Positions 7,025 through 15,346 of a stretch of DNA of 64,000 nucleotides are shown in pieces. Position numbers and translations under genes: made by a program. How positions within the stretch are numbered: the stretch's first letter is position 1; each line of letters opens with the position of its first letter. Source of the DNA: Enterococcus dispar ATCC 51266 (GTDB lineage Bacteria; Bacillota; Bacilli; Lactobacillales; Enterococcaceae); the NCBI RefSeq assembly GCF_000406945.1, contig NZ_KE136354.1:365707-429706 (forward strand), given 5' to 3'. Below the pieces are notes generated by a model, which was given only the letters and a program-made list of their open reading frames with translations, was not told the DNA's origin and did not search any database.

Positions 7025-8482
7025 TTAATTGAATTCCTCCAATTCTAGCCAACTATTTTGGTTGTCACGCAATTCCCAACGCGCTTTCTTCGATAGTTCG
7101 TCATTTTGTAGCAGCGTGATTTTGTTCTCAGACGGTTTTGCATCTAGCCCGTCTAAGCCGCCAGCACTTCCGCCTCCATCATGGCCGCCAACTAATCCTG
7201 CACGAGCTACACTTCTGGCACCGTCTAATTTGCTTGTTGCATGAATAATTGCCGTAAAGCCATACTTTGCTCGAATCTTGTCAATAACTAAATCTAATCG
7301 TTCGTCTGCTATCTGCTGTTCAGGTTCTTCAAAAAGATTTAACTGCCGCTCTCTTGTGTAGATTAATTTAGAGTAGGTGACACCTATATGGCGAATTACC
7401 TGTCCTTTGTAGTATTTGCGGAAAATTGAAAGACAATACTGCACTAATTCCTTTGTGCTATCAGTAGCCGGAACTTTCATTTGATGCGAAAATCCTTTGC
7501 TAGATTCTGACATGGACGTTCCAACATATAAGTGCACACATTGTGCTAAACAGCCGTGCCTTCTAATGCGAGCAGCAACCTGTTCTGCCATTTCTTTTAC
7601 CACAATTTCAATTTCATTTTGACGGATATAATCTTTTGGTAACACTTGACTGTTGCCATACGATTTTTCTTTTGGCTCTGGGGCGGGTTCCGATAGAATG
7701 GTGCGATCAATCCCATTCGCATGATAGTACAGTTGCGTCCCCATTACACCAAACCTTTTCTTTAGCTTGTAAACATCAGAGTGAGCGAGCTGGTAAATAG
7801 AATCAATTCCCATGTTATAAAGATTCCGCTTCATTCGGCTGCCTATTCCCCAAAAGTCAGTGATATCCTCAATAGTCCACACTTTAGAGGGAACATCTTG
7901 ATAACGAATTTCCGCTACGAAATTATCATCGTGTTTTGAATAATTGTCGAGAGCCAGTTTAGCAAGAAGAGGATTGTCACCAATTCCGACTGATACGATT
8001 AATCCTAGTTTTTCTTTTACTTCTTTTTGAATGTGTCCTGCTAACCGTCTGCGTTTAATATATCGTGATTCCGATTTATCGGGATAAAACAAATTCAAAG
8101 AATGGGTAACATCTAAAATGGATTCATCGATCGAGTAAACAAGTAAATCTTCGTCTGCGACATACTCTCTAAAGATATCGTTTAATTTCATGTTCTCTTT
8201 AACATACAAATTCATACGCGGCGGAACTTTAATAAGGTCGGGGTGGTCAGGTAGATTATCTGCTCTTGTGACGTTCGATATACCAAGTTCTTTTTTAGCG
8301 ATAGGAGACGAGGCTAGAATGAGGCCGTTCCCGGTATTATCCGCTAGGCTCATGACTACTAACATCGTAGACAGCGGATCTAATCCTCTTTGGCTGCATT
8401 CAACGGTGGCGTAAAATGATTTAACATCGATGAATAAGATATCCCTAGTTGGTTCTAACCGATAATCAAAATTCAATTCCAT
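7025..8482 (-). CDS. uvrX: Y-family DNA polymerase (UvrX/UmuC type)
   Basis: 485 residues from ATG 8482; GTG codons at 8491 and 8488 are too near the GAAGGAG site. Catalytic residues are visible: D19 in LFIDVKSFYATVE and D119/E120 in VYSIDES. A helix-hairpin-helix (FWGIGSRMKRNLYNMGI, 210-226) and a beta-clamp binding motif QLNLF (380-384) follow. A glycine-rich stretch at 426-446 precedes a charged tail. Polymerases of this family perform error-prone translesion synthesis after DNA damage. A LexA box lies in its promoter, so it is SOS-induced. Prophages and plasmids often carry it as cargo, which fits its place between the lysis genes and the attachment site. Confidence 0.93.
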   Translation of the reverse strand: MELNFDYRLEPTRDILFIDVKSFYATVECSQRGLDPLSTMLVVMSLADNTGNGLILASSPIAKKELGISNVTRADNLPDHPDLIKVPPRMNLYVKENMKLNDIFREYVADEDLLVYSIDESILDVTHSLNLFYPDKSESRYIKRRRLAGHIQKEVKEKLGLIVSVGIGDNPLLAKLALDNYSKHDDNFVAEIRYQDVPSKVWTIEDITDFWGIGSRMKRNLYNMGIDSIYQLAHSDVYKLKKRFGVMGTQLYYHANGIDRTILSEPAPEPKEKSYGNSQVLPKDYIRQNEIEIVVKEMAEQVAARIRRHGCLAQCVHLYVGTSMSESSKGFSHQMKVPATDSTKELVQYCLSIFRKYYKGQVIRHIGVTYSKLIYTRERQLNLFEEPEQQIADERLDLVIDKIRAKYGFTAIIHATSKLDGARSVARAGLVGGHDGGGSAGGLDGLDAKPSENKITLLQNDELSKKARWELRDNQNSWLELEEFN

Positions 8483-8505
8483 TTTCACCACACTCCTTCG
8501 CTTTA

Positions 8506-8535
8506 ATTATACGAACGTATGTTTGTTTTTGTAAA
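8506..8535 (-). promoter_or_regulatory. SOS promoter with LexA (DinR) box
   Basis: On the minus strand, TATAAT (8511-8506) has a -35-like TTTACA (8535-8530) at 18 bases. Between and abutting them lies CGAACGTATGTTTG (8512-8525), which fits the Gram-positive LexA consensus CGAAC-RNRY-GTTYG at every position. LexA bound here would block uvrX transcription. Confidence 0.85.
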
Positions 8536-8703
8536 GCGAACAGATTGTTAAGAATGAATTTTCAAGGGGCAGAAAAGGGGCAATAAGTGATGTATGGCTG
8601 ACATATCTTTGATATTAAAGGAATAAGCAGAAGTGCGATAAACGCAGTGGTGACAAGGGGTTGAGTTATGAAAGATAAGAATTGAAATATGTGAAATTGA
8701 GTA

Positions 8704-8751
8704 CGCGCTTTACACGGCAAAGCTGCTCGTATCAAAGAAATCCGTCGTTAA
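8704..8751 (+). pseudogene. rplS: rplS 3'-end fragment, probable attR of the prophage
   Basis: Reading from 8704 gives RALHGKAARIKEIRR and a stop, which is the universal C-terminus of ribosomal protein L19. Directly upstream in frame is TGA (8698-8700), and no L19 coding sequence precedes it. A typical rho-independent terminator follows at 8771. This is what remains when a phage recombines into the 3' end of rplS: the intact gene is rebuilt at the other end and the host's own 3' tip is left here. The exact crossover cannot be fixed without attL. Confidence 0.85.
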
Positions 8752-8770
8752 TCTATTCGACAAAACAAAA

Positions 8771-8797
8771 GCCCTTGGAATTCCAAGGGCTTTTTTT
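8771..8797 (+). terminator. Native rplS terminator
   Basis: GCCCTTGG-AATT-CCAAGGGC, a perfect 8-bp stem with AATT loop (8771-8790), followed by seven T. It stands 20 bases after the L19 stop codon and belongs to the original rplS transcript, now stranded by the prophage. Confidence 0.88.
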
Positions 8798-8956
8798 GTT
8801 GTAGGTACTTGTTCTTTAATATTTTACTCTCCTTTGCACGGAAAATGGCTGTAGCATGCATATTTTTATCAAACACAAAAATTTTTTGAAAAAAGAGATA
8901 CACCAGACTTAATGTGAAAAAAATAACTATCGTCTCATCAAAAAAAGAGTAAAATC

Positions 8957-8986
8957 TTGATTTAGAAATAACCAGGATTATATAAA
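8957..8986 (+). promoter_or_regulatory. Probable dtpT promoter
   Basis: TTGATT (8957-8962) and TATAAA (8981-8986) at 18 bases, or TATATA two bases earlier at 16. A leader of about 150 AT-rich bases follows. The rest of the 8800-9144 gap shows no other feature. Confidence 0.45.
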
Positions 8987-9144
8987 AGTTTAATTTCTCA
9001 TGGACATTAAAAAAGACAGTTGTTTAAACAATTTTCTCTCAGTTAATTATTCTTGAAATTTCTAAATGAAAAGAATAAACTAGTCCCTGTGAATTTTCAG
9101 AAAAATTTCTTTATTTGAAATACTGAAGCAAAAGGAGCTTTTAT

Positions 9145-10602
9145 ATGGAAGAAAAAACTTTTATGGGGCAACCGCGGGGTTTAGCGACACTTTTTTTCAC
9201 TGAAATGTGGGAACGATTTAGCTATTATGGGATGCGTGCAATTTTACTTTATTATATGTACGATGCGGTAACAAGTGGAGGATTAGGATTACCCAAAGCG
9301 ACAGCTGTGGCAATTATGTCCATTTACGGTTCAATGGTTTACATGTCGAGTATTGTCGGTGGCTGGATTTCTGATCGCCTCTTAGGATCGCATAAGACGG
9401 TTTTTTATGGCGGCGTTTTTATTATGTTTGGTCATATTGTCTTGGCAACGCCATTTGGCTTATCAGCACTATTTATTTCCATGATTTTAATTGTAATTGG
9501 AACGGGCATGTTAAAATCAAATGTTTCGGGTATGGTGGGACATTTATATTCAAAAGAAGATTTAAGACGCGATACCGCTTTTTCAATCTTTTATATGGGA
9601 ATAAATATTGGGAGCTTAATTGCACCAATTGTAGTGGGGACATTAGGCCAAAATGTCAATTATCACTTGGGTTTTTCAATTGCAGCAGTAGGAATGTTTT
9701 TTGGGCTAGTACAATACCGCGTACAAGGACGTAAAACATTGGCCAATGTTGGCGTTGAAGTAGCAAATCCCTTAGTTGGCGCAGAGCGAAAAAAATTCTT
9801 GCGTAATTTAGTAATCGCACTGGTTGTCGTTGCAATCCTTTTTGGTGGGGCAGCGCTGTTTAATCGCTTGGATGTAGATTTTTTCATCGATAGCGTAAGT
9901 GTTTTGGGAGTCTTATTGCCTGTTTACTACTTTACAACAATGTTGCGTTCTAAAGATGTTACAGCAGATGAAAAGAAAAAAGTATTGGCTTATATTCCCT
10001 TGTTTTTATCTGCGATTGTATTTTGGTCACTAGAAGAGCAAGGTTCTTCCATTTTGGCACTTTTTGCCGCAGATCGTACCCAAGCAACGATTTTGGGGAT
10101 TACGATTCCGGCTAGTTTGTATCAAACGTTAAACCCATTATTTGTGGTTTTGTTAACTCCTGTATTTGTCTGGTTATGGACCAAACTAGGGAAAAAGCAG
10201 CCAACTACAGAAGTAAAATTTGCCATTGGGTTGATTTTGGCGGGGCTATCTTTTGTTTTATTAATGTTTCCAAGTATGATTTATGGCGTTGATTCTAAAG
10301 TAAGCCCATTGTGGTTAGTCGCTAGCTTCTTTATTATGATTGCAGGTGAAATGTGCCTATCGCCGGTTGGTTTATCTGTGACAACTAAATTAGCGCCTAG
10401 AGCATTTGAGGCGCAGACGTTAGCGATTTGGTTATTAGCTGATGCTTCTTCTCAAGCCATTAACGCACAGATTACCCGTTTTTATTCTCCTAGTACAGAA
10501 GGTAGCTATTTTGCCATTGTCGGTGGTGTTGCGGTAATAGTTGGTATTTTGCTTTATAGTGCAAAAAAACCTATTCGACGCTTAATTGGAAATATTCACT
10601 AA
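9145..10602 (+). CDS. dtpT: Di-/tripeptide:proton symporter (POT family)
   Basis: 485 residues with about 12-14 membrane segments. The POT signature is present near the N-terminus (FFTEMWERFSYYGMRAILLYY), including the E-x-x-E-R-F-x-Y-Y-G motif that couples protons to peptide uptake. Its length matches DtpT of lactic acid bacteria. Start ATG 9145 follows AAAGGAG. It is the first host gene beyond the prophage and has its own promoter and terminator. It imports di- and tripeptides into the cytoplasm. Substrate range cannot be read from sequence. Confidence 0.93.
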   Translation: MEEKTFMGQPRGLATLFFTEMWERFSYYGMRAILLYYMYDAVTSGGLGLPKATAVAIMSIYGSMVYMSSIVGGWISDRLLGSHKTVFYGGVFIMFGHIVLATPFGLSALFISMILIVIGTGMLKSNVSGMVGHLYSKEDLRRDTAFSIFYMGINIGSLIAPIVVGTLGQNVNYHLGFSIAAVGMFFGLVQYRVQGRKTLANVGVEVANPLVGAERKKFLRNLVIALVVVAILFGGAALFNRLDVDFFIDSVSVLGVLLPVYYFTTMLRSKDVTADEKKKVLAYIPLFLSAIVFWSLEEQGSSILALFAADRTQATILGITIPASLYQTLNPLFVVLLTPVFVWLWTKLGKKQPTTEVKFAIGLILAGLSFVLLMFPSMIYGVDSKVSPLWLVASFFIMIAGEMCLSPVGLSVTTKLAPRAFEAQTLAIWLLADASSQAINAQITRFYSPSTEGSYFAIVGGVAVIVGILLYSAKKPIRRLIGNIH

Positions 10603-10614
10603 TATTAAATATTG

Positions 10615-10663
10615 AAAAGGCTGTTGAAAATGTCTGGTAAGACGTTTTCAACAGCCTTTTTTT
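10615..10663 (+). terminator. Terminator of dtpT
   Basis: AAAAGGCTGTTGAAAA (10615-10630) pairs perfectly with TTTTCAACAGCCTTTT (10645-10660), followed by T residues. It could work in both directions. Confidence 0.88.
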
Positions 10664-10923
10664 GTAGAATAAAAATTTGCAATTTGCTTCCTTTTTAAAT
10701 GGCCAGAATGCTTTAAACAATTAGAACTTCCTTTCATGGATAAAAATTTTTGGGGGATTAAAAAAGAGTAGCATTTTATAGCATCACTTTGGAAAGATAA
10801 TTCCCTTAAGAAATTCTTAATATTTTTTGCTGTTTTTTTATTTTCTAAAAGCAATGGATTATTTGTCACAAACCTATTTTTCACTTCTTTTAATTAATTC
10901 CTCATTCAGTGTGAATACCGTAG

Positions 10924-10956
10924 TTTAACGACTTATAAGCATCATATTTAACGACT
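10924..10956 (+). repeat. Two TTTAACGACT direct repeats upstream of the stress operon
   Basis: TTTAACGACT occurs at 10924-10933 and 10947-10956, 23 bases apart (about two helical turns), some 180 bases before the glsB-like gene. This could be an activator site. The remainder of 10664-11035 shows no gene I would accept. Confidence 0.45.
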
Positions 10957-11035
10957 AAGAAGAATTTATTTTCAATTTTATTCAAAATTTTTTTGTTTTT
11001 TTATTATTAATTTGGTTTTTTGCGGATACACTTTG

Positions 11036-11114
11036 TTTAAGCTTTTTTTCAGTAAATGCTATGATTTTTATAGAGATTGATAAAACGTAAACGTTTAAAT
11101 GAAACGTTTAAATA
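11036..11114 (+). promoter_or_regulatory. Promoter and tandem AAACGTTTAAAT repeats before the Asp23 operon
   Basis: A likely -10 TATGAT (11060-11065) has a weak -35 TTTAAG (11036-11041) at 18 bases. Downstream, in the leader, a 13-base unit AAACGTTTAAATR is repeated in direct tandem (11089-11101 and 11102-11114); each contains the palindrome AAACGTTT. The repeats resemble half a cre site but are not a good match. They lie just before the AAAGGAG of glsB, so a bound protein would act as a roadblock. Confidence 0.5.
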
Positions 11115-11137
11115 AAAGGCGAAAGGAGTTTTGTTTT

Positions 11138-11386
11138 ATGGGCTTAATATGGTCATTAATTGTGGGAGGTGTAATCGGCGCAATTGCTGGGGCGATTACA
11201 AACAAAGGTTCATCAATGGGCCTAATTTTTAATATTTTAGCTGGATTAATTGGTTCTTCTATTGGACAAGCATTATTTGGTAGCTGGGGACCTGTAATTG
11301 GGGGAATGGCAATTATCCCTTCATTAATTGGAGCCGTAATTTTAGTTGCAGTCGTGTCCTTTTTCTTCGGACGAAAAGCAGCGTAA
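11138..11386 (+). CDS. glsB: GlsB/YeaQ/YmgE-family stress membrane protein
   Basis: 82 residues from ATG 11138, preceded by AAAGGAG; an in-frame ATG at 11099 has no ribosome binding site and lies inside the operator repeats. Three glycine-rich membrane segments (GLIWSLIVGGVIGAIAGAI, and two more) are typical of this family. In enterococci glsB is linked to gls24 and contributes to bile and stress tolerance. It is the first gene of a four-gene operon with AmaP, DUF2273 and Asp23 homologues. Confidence 0.88.
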   Translation: MGLIWSLIVGGVIGAIAGAITNKGSSMGLIFNILAGLIGSSIGQALFGSWGPVIGGMAIIPSLIGAVILVAVVSFFFGRKAA

Positions 11387-11401
11387 AAAGGACGTGATAG
11401 T

Positions 11402-11965
11402 ATGCGAAAAAGTACGAAGGTAGTCTTACTTTTAGTTATCTTTTTCTTATTCTTTCCCCTAATGCATACGTTGATTACAACGCAATATGTTGCGAATCTA
11501 TCGTTTTCATTATTACCTTTTACTGTCTATCCACTAGTTGGTAACGTAATGGGGCAATTTCTTTTTTGGACAGCTGCCGGATTGCTGATTTTACTTGTTA
11601 TCTGCATTTTTGTAGTAATATTTTTCCCAAAAGTCAGCAATCAGTTAGAAATCGAGACGGATAATGGAACATTAACTATTCAGAAAAAAGCGATTGAAAA
11701 TTATGTCTTAACAGCCGTGAAAGAAGAACCGTTTATTGCAGATCCCAATGTTAAAGCGGTAATTAAGAAAAAGAAAATTAAAATCTACGTTAGTGGTCAA
11801 ATGCGTAAAGTCTTTCAGACAACACAGCGACAAAAAGTTTTGTCAGATAAAATCAAAAATGATTTAAACCAGATATTCGGTGCCAAACAGGAAATCGTAA
11901 CAGATGTCGTCTTTAAAGATTTTCGTGAACAAAAACACGAAAATGATGAGCCGAGAGTTCAGTAG
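11402..11965 (+). CDS. amaP: AmaP, membrane anchor of Asp23
   Basis: 187 residues: two N-terminal membrane segments (about 7-28 and 54-77) and a cytoplasmic part with an Asp23-like beta-strand pattern (LEIETDNGTLTIQKKAIENYV), matching the AmaP family. In Staphylococcus aureus AmaP tethers Asp23 to the membrane. The gene begins 15 bases after glsB and is followed after 11 bases by DUF2273, so it is translated in the same operon. Confidence 0.88.
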   Translation: MRKSTKVVLLLVIFFLFFPLMHTLITTQYVANLSFSLLPFTVYPLVGNVMGQFLFWTAAGLLILLVICIFVVIFFPKVSNQLEIETDNGTLTIQKKAIENYVLTAVKEEPFIADPNVKAVIKKKKIKIYVSGQMRKVFQTTQRQKVLSDKIKNDLNQIFGAKQEIVTDVVFKDFREQKHENDEPRVQ

Positions 11966-11976
11966 GAGGGATAACG

Positions 11977-12177
11977 ATGAAAGAATTAGTAGCACAATAT
12001 AAATATCCTTTGATTTGCGGAGCCCTTGGTTTATTACTGGCAATTTTAATCCTTACGATTGGCATTTTGAAAACATTGCTATTAATAATATTTACAGCAA
12101 TTGGTTTATATTTGGGCTTTTATCTGCAATCAATTGGTTTTTTCGAACAATTTCGTTCAAAAAATAGTAAAAAATAG
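11977..12177 (+). CDS. DUF2273 membrane protein of the Asp23 operon
   Basis: 66 residues with two hydrophobic helices (about 10-31 and 33-52) and a basic tail (FRSKNSKK). The family is almost always found with AmaP and Asp23 and is thought to be part of the same membrane-associated complex. AGGAGGG precedes the ATG. A short hairpin (AACCG...CGGTT, 12183-12198) lies between it and the next gene. Confidence 0.85.
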   Translation: MKELVAQYKYPLICGALGLLLAILILTIGILKTLLLIIFTAIGLYLGFYLQSIGFFEQFRSKNSKK

Positions 12178-12224
12178 GTATTAAACCGCAAGTTCGGTTA
12201 AGAAATATTTAGGAGGAATTAAGC

Positions 12225-12824
12225 ATGGAAAACAAAACACCAAACATGAAACCAGAAACAAAACCGGTACCACCAAAACCACCAGTAGGAAAAGCAGAAG
12301 GAATTAAAGGTGAATTGACTTTTGATGATAAAGTTGTCGAAAAAATCATCGGTATTGCTTTAGATGAAATCGGTGGCTTATTAACTGTTGATGGTGGCTT
12401 CTTCTCCAATATTGCTGGAAAATTAGTAAACACAGACAACCCAACCTCAGGCATTGACGTAGAAGTTGGTAAAAAGCAAGTTGCGGTTGATCTTTCAATT
12501 GTAGCCGAATATGGCAAAGACATCACGACAATTTACAATCAAATTAAAGAAGTCATTGCCCGTGAAGTTAAAAAAATGACAGGCTTAGATGTGATTGAAG
12601 TAAATGTTGATGTGGTTGATGTAAAAACAAAAGCACAACATGAAAAAGATTCTGTCACTGTTCAAGATCAATTATCAGACGCTGCTTCTGCAACTGGTGA
12701 TTTTGCTTCAAAACAAACTGAAAAAGCCAAAGAAGCTTTAGGTAAAGCTGGCGATAAAGTTAGTGATGGCGCACATGATGTGAAAGAAAATGTCCAAGAA
12801 GCAAGAGAACCACGGGTAGAATAA
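12225..12824 (+). CDS. Asp23/Gls24-family envelope stress protein
   Basis: 199 residues. After a proline-rich start, residues about 25-130 form the Asp23 domain (GELTFDDKVVEKIIGIALDEIGGLL and SGIDVEVGKKQVAVDLSI). The C-terminal 60 residues are a charged helical extension (SKQTEKAKEALGKAGDKVSD) with EPRVE at the end, as in enterococcal Gls24 proteins. These are abundant, AmaP-anchored proteins for cell-envelope homeostasis and bile-salt resistance. AGGAGG precedes ATG 12225. It is the last gene of the operon. Confidence 0.93.
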   Translation: MENKTPNMKPETKPVPPKPPVGKAEGIKGELTFDDKVVEKIIGIALDEIGGLLTVDGGFFSNIAGKLVNTDNPTSGIDVEVGKKQVAVDLSIVAEYGKDITTIYNQIKEVIAREVKKMTGLDVIEVNVDVVDVKTKAQHEKDSVTVQDQLSDAASATGDFASKQTEKAKEALGKAGDKVSDGAHDVKENVQEAREPRVE

Positions 12825-12836
12825 ACAACACGAAGT

Positions 12837-12890
12837 AAAAAACCAACAAGTATGGAAATCTTATTTTTCCTACTTGTTGGTTTTTTTTTA
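12837..12890 (+). terminator. Terminator of Asp23 operon
   Basis: AACCAACAAGTA (12841-12852) pairs with TACTTGTTGGTT (12871-12882), followed by a long T run. Confidence 0.88.
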
Positions 12891-12914
12891 GGTAAAAGGT
12901 ATATGATTTCATAA

Positions 12915-12976
12915 GAAATAAAGCCGATATATCAAAATTGTTGGTATCTAACTTCAATAAATTTTCTATATTAGCC
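12915..12976 (+). repeat. Partial copy of a diverged intergenic repeat
   Basis: The stretch AGCCGATATATCAAAATTG through CTATATTAGCC resembles the 5' half of the repeat at 26869-26992 (ATCGATATATCAATGTCA through CTATAGCC) at the same spacing. The hairpin-forming 3' half is missing here. The rest of the gap to 13139 contains no clear feature. Confidence 0.45.
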
Positions 12977-13139
12977 CAAAATTAGGGGAGATTACTTAAG
13001 TAAATGTCTGAAACTGGCGGCAATAATGAAAAAGACAATGAAATTACCCAAATTTAATGCGTTGTTTTAGCTGGGATTTCATTTGTCTAACTTTCTGACA
13101 TAGCGTAACATGAAAGAAAAGAAAGTTAGGAGCAAGCAA

Positions 13140-14069
13140 ATGGATGCTAAAACTAGTAGTTTTTTGGAAAAGATACTTTCAGAAATAGTAGATAATGTTC
13201 AAAATCCAAATGAATTAATGGGAAAAAGCGGTATTTCTGTCGTTTTATTGGTGCTATTAGTCGCATTAGAATGGTTTTTTACAAAGCTTTGGCGAAAGCT
13301 TATCGCCAATATTAAGGTATTAAATGTCATCAATACCATGACTCGTTTTCTATTACGCTTTTTATTTTTGATTAGTTTGCTACGTTTATGGTTGAATGCA
13401 CTGGATGCTTTAATTCTTTTATTAGTTTTTATCGGTGTCATCCTTTCTTTATCAATTAAAGGGTTGATTAGCAGTCTAGCAGGATGGTTTTTAATTGTCA
13501 ACAAGCATCATTTTAGAATTTATGATCGCATTGAGATTGGTAATGTCAAAGGAGAAGTCATTTCCGTAAGCTTATTGTATTTTACCTTAATGGAAATTAG
13601 TAATTGGTTTGAAGCAGAAGCGCCGACCGGTCGAACGGTCAAAATCCCTAATAGTAAAATTTTGTCAGAATCAGTCTACAACTACAACGAGGTCACTCCC
13701 TTTGTTTGGAAAGAACTCAGTTATTTAGTAGCTTTTGAAAGTGATTGGCAAAATGCTCAACAAATTATGACAAAAGTTCTTTTGCGTTATTATGAGAATT
13801 TTGAAAAAGAATATTTAACTGATGCCCTCTACAAAGAAGTCGTTTTGAAACAATTACAGTTATTTGACGGGGAGTTAAAGCCAGTGCAAATTGTCGATGT
13901 AACAGAAAACGGTGTAAGGCTTAAAACGCGGTATGTAGTTTACTATACAGAAGGAACAACAGTTGCCACTACCTTAAATCAGGAAATATTGCGCGCCTTT
14001 CAAGCTGCAGCTGTTAAAATGGCAGGTCAAAGAATTTATTTTATTAAAGGGGGTAATGAAGATGATTAA
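13140..14069 (+). CDS. MscS-family mechanosensitive channel
   Basis: 309 residues from ATG 13140, preceded by TTAGGAG; an ATG at 13110 is in frame but lacks a ribosome binding site. Membrane segments lie at about 35-53, 73-92 and 97-118, the last resembling the pore helix (SIKGLISSLAGWFLI). The beta domain begins with RIYDRIEIGNVKGEVISVSLLY, a clear MscS signature. It would open under membrane tension and release osmolytes on osmotic downshift. The gene overlaps the following tRNA-binding protein by 8 bases, so the two are probably co-translated. Confidence 0.9.
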   Translation: MDAKTSSFLEKILSEIVDNVQNPNELMGKSGISVVLLVLLVALEWFFTKLWRKLIANIKVLNVINTMTRFLLRFLFLISLLRLWLNALDALILLLVFIGVILSLSIKGLISSLAGWFLIVNKHHFRIYDRIEIGNVKGEVISVSLLYFTLMEISNWFEAEAPTGRTVKIPNSKILSESVYNYNEVTPFVWKELSYLVAFESDWQNAQQIMTKVLLRYYENFEKEYLTDALYKEVVLKQLQLFDGELKPVQIVDVTENGVRLKTRYVVYYTEGTTVATTLNQEILRAFQAAAVKMAGQRIYFIKGGNEDD

Positions 14070-14406
14070 ACCTACCATTCAACTAAAAGATTTGGATAAA
14101 AATGATATTCGTGTTGGCAAAATTGTCACAGTTTTTGATGTCACATCTTCTGATAAACTGGTAGGACTAGATGTGGATTTTGGTGATTTTAAACGTACTA
14201 TCTTAGTTGGTATGAAAGCGGAGCGGAAAAATCCAAAAGCTGAAATTGAAGGCACACAAGCCTTATTCGTGGTTAATTTAGAACCAAAAAAGATGTTTGG
14301 GATTGAATCTCATGGAATGCTTTTTGATATTGGCTATGCCAACGGAATTACGCCAGTTTTAGCTATTCCGGAAAAAAAAGTTCCCAATGGTACAAAAGCT
14401 GGGTGA
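14062..14406 (+). CDS. CsaA-like tRNA-binding domain protein
   Basis: 114 residues from ATG 14062, 8 bases after AAAGGGGG; ATG 14056 is also possible. The whole protein is a single OB-fold of the tRNA-binding type (DIRVGKIVTVFDV...DKLVGLDVDFGD and MFGIESHGMLF), as found at the C-terminus of methionyl-tRNA synthetase and in CsaA. CsaA was described as a chaperone-like protein in Bacillus; its true role here is unknown. It overlaps the end of the mscS gene. Confidence 0.8.
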   Translation: MIKPTIQLKDLDKNDIRVGKIVTVFDVTSSDKLVGLDVDFGDFKRTILVGMKAERKNPKAEIEGTQALFVVNLEPKKMFGIESHGMLFDIGYANGITPVLAIPEKKVPNGTKAG

Positions 14407-14424
14407 GTCGATTTAAGAAGAAAA

Positions 14425-14478
14425 AATAAGCCAAGGTGAGATGAAGACAAAAAAGTTTTCATCTTATTTTGGCTTATT
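14425..14478. terminator. Bidirectional stem-loop between convergent genes
   Basis: AATAAGCCAA (14425-14434) pairs with TTGGCTTATT (14469-14478), with an inner stem AGATGAA / TTCATCT. The T tract is on the minus-strand side (ATTTTTTCTTCTT), so it mainly serves the PPDK-regulator operon reading leftwards. Confidence 0.7.
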
Positions 14479-14517
14479 ACAGAAGTGAAAAATAAGTGTG
14501 TTTTCTTGAATTGTGAT

Positions 14518-15342
14518 TTATGCCTTGTTACCCAAGCTAGCGAGATGAGGGTGTGTTTCTAAAATCAAACCGGCAGTTTCTTCAATCGAGCGATCTGTAA
14601 CGTCAAAGGACTGAATGTGATATTTTTCATAGAGATTTTGAGCGTATTCCATTTCTTTTTGAATGCGCTTTTCATCGGTGTAACTACTGCCACTAGTAAG
14701 ACCTAAGGCGTGAAGCCGCGAATGTCGGAATTTTTTGAGGTATTTGGGATCGGCTAGTAATCCGATAATGTTATCTTTTGGAACTTGCTGCAACTCTTGT
14801 GGCAAGCTTACTTCTGGGATTAAGGGCAAGTTTGCCACTTTAATGGATTGGTTGGCCAAATACATCGAAAGTGGTGTTTTCGAAGTACGGGAAGGTCCTA
14901 AGATAATTAAGTCGGCTTTTAAGAAACCCTTAGGATCTTTACCGTCATCATAAGCAGATGCAAAATTGATGGCATTCATCCGATAATAATACTGATCATT
15001 TAACTGACTAACCGTTGTGGGATCGCTAGTAGGTGTTGTATTGGTTAAAGCCGCAAACATGTGTAAAATTGAATTTAAAAGTTCTTGGTGTTGTAAATTA
15101 TTTTGTAGACAAAACTCTTGGACTTCATTAGCTAATTCGTCCGATATAAAAGTAGTTAGTACAGCGCTATTATTTGCTTTAGCTACAAGCAAGATTTCAT
15201 TTAATGTTGCTTTATCCCGTACTAAAGGATAGCGTTTCAAATCAACAGATTTACCCTGAAATTGTCCAGCTGCCGCATTAGCTAAAACTTGGGCGGCATC
15301 TCCGGAAACATCTGAAATGACCACAATTGATAATTTCTCCAT
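14518..15342 (-). CDS. PPDK regulatory protein (kinase/pyrophosphorylase, DUF299)
   Basis: 274 residues. The family (YqfL of Bacillus, PDRP in plants and E. coli PpsR) reversibly phosphorylates the catalytic-site threonine of pyruvate, phosphate dikinase, using ADP as donor, and removes it with phosphate. The P-loop GPSRTSKT is at 149-156, with a conserved N-terminal VVISDVSGDAAQ. It is separated by 4 bases from the CcpN-like gene upstream and lies opposite ppdK, its expected substrate. The linkage strongly supports the assignment. Confidence 0.93.
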   Translation of the reverse strand: MEKLSIVVISDVSGDAAQVLANAAAGQFQGKSVDLKRYPLVRDKATLNEILLVAKANNSAVLTTFISDELANEVQEFCLQNNLQHQELLNSILHMFAALTNTTPTSDPTTVSQLNDQYYYRMNAINFASAYDDGKDPKGFLKADLIILGPSRTSKTPLSMYLANQSIKVANLPLIPEVSLPQELQQVPKDNIIGLLADPKYLKKFRHSRLHALGLTSGSSYTDEKRIQKEMEYAQNLYEKYHIQSFDVTDRSIEETAGLILETHPHLASLGNKA

Positions 15343-15346
15343 TAGT

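Noticed and set aside
10648-10884. 78-codon open frame on the minus strand
   Set aside because: It runs into the dtpT terminator, has no ribosome binding site before its GTG start and shows no recognisable protein features.
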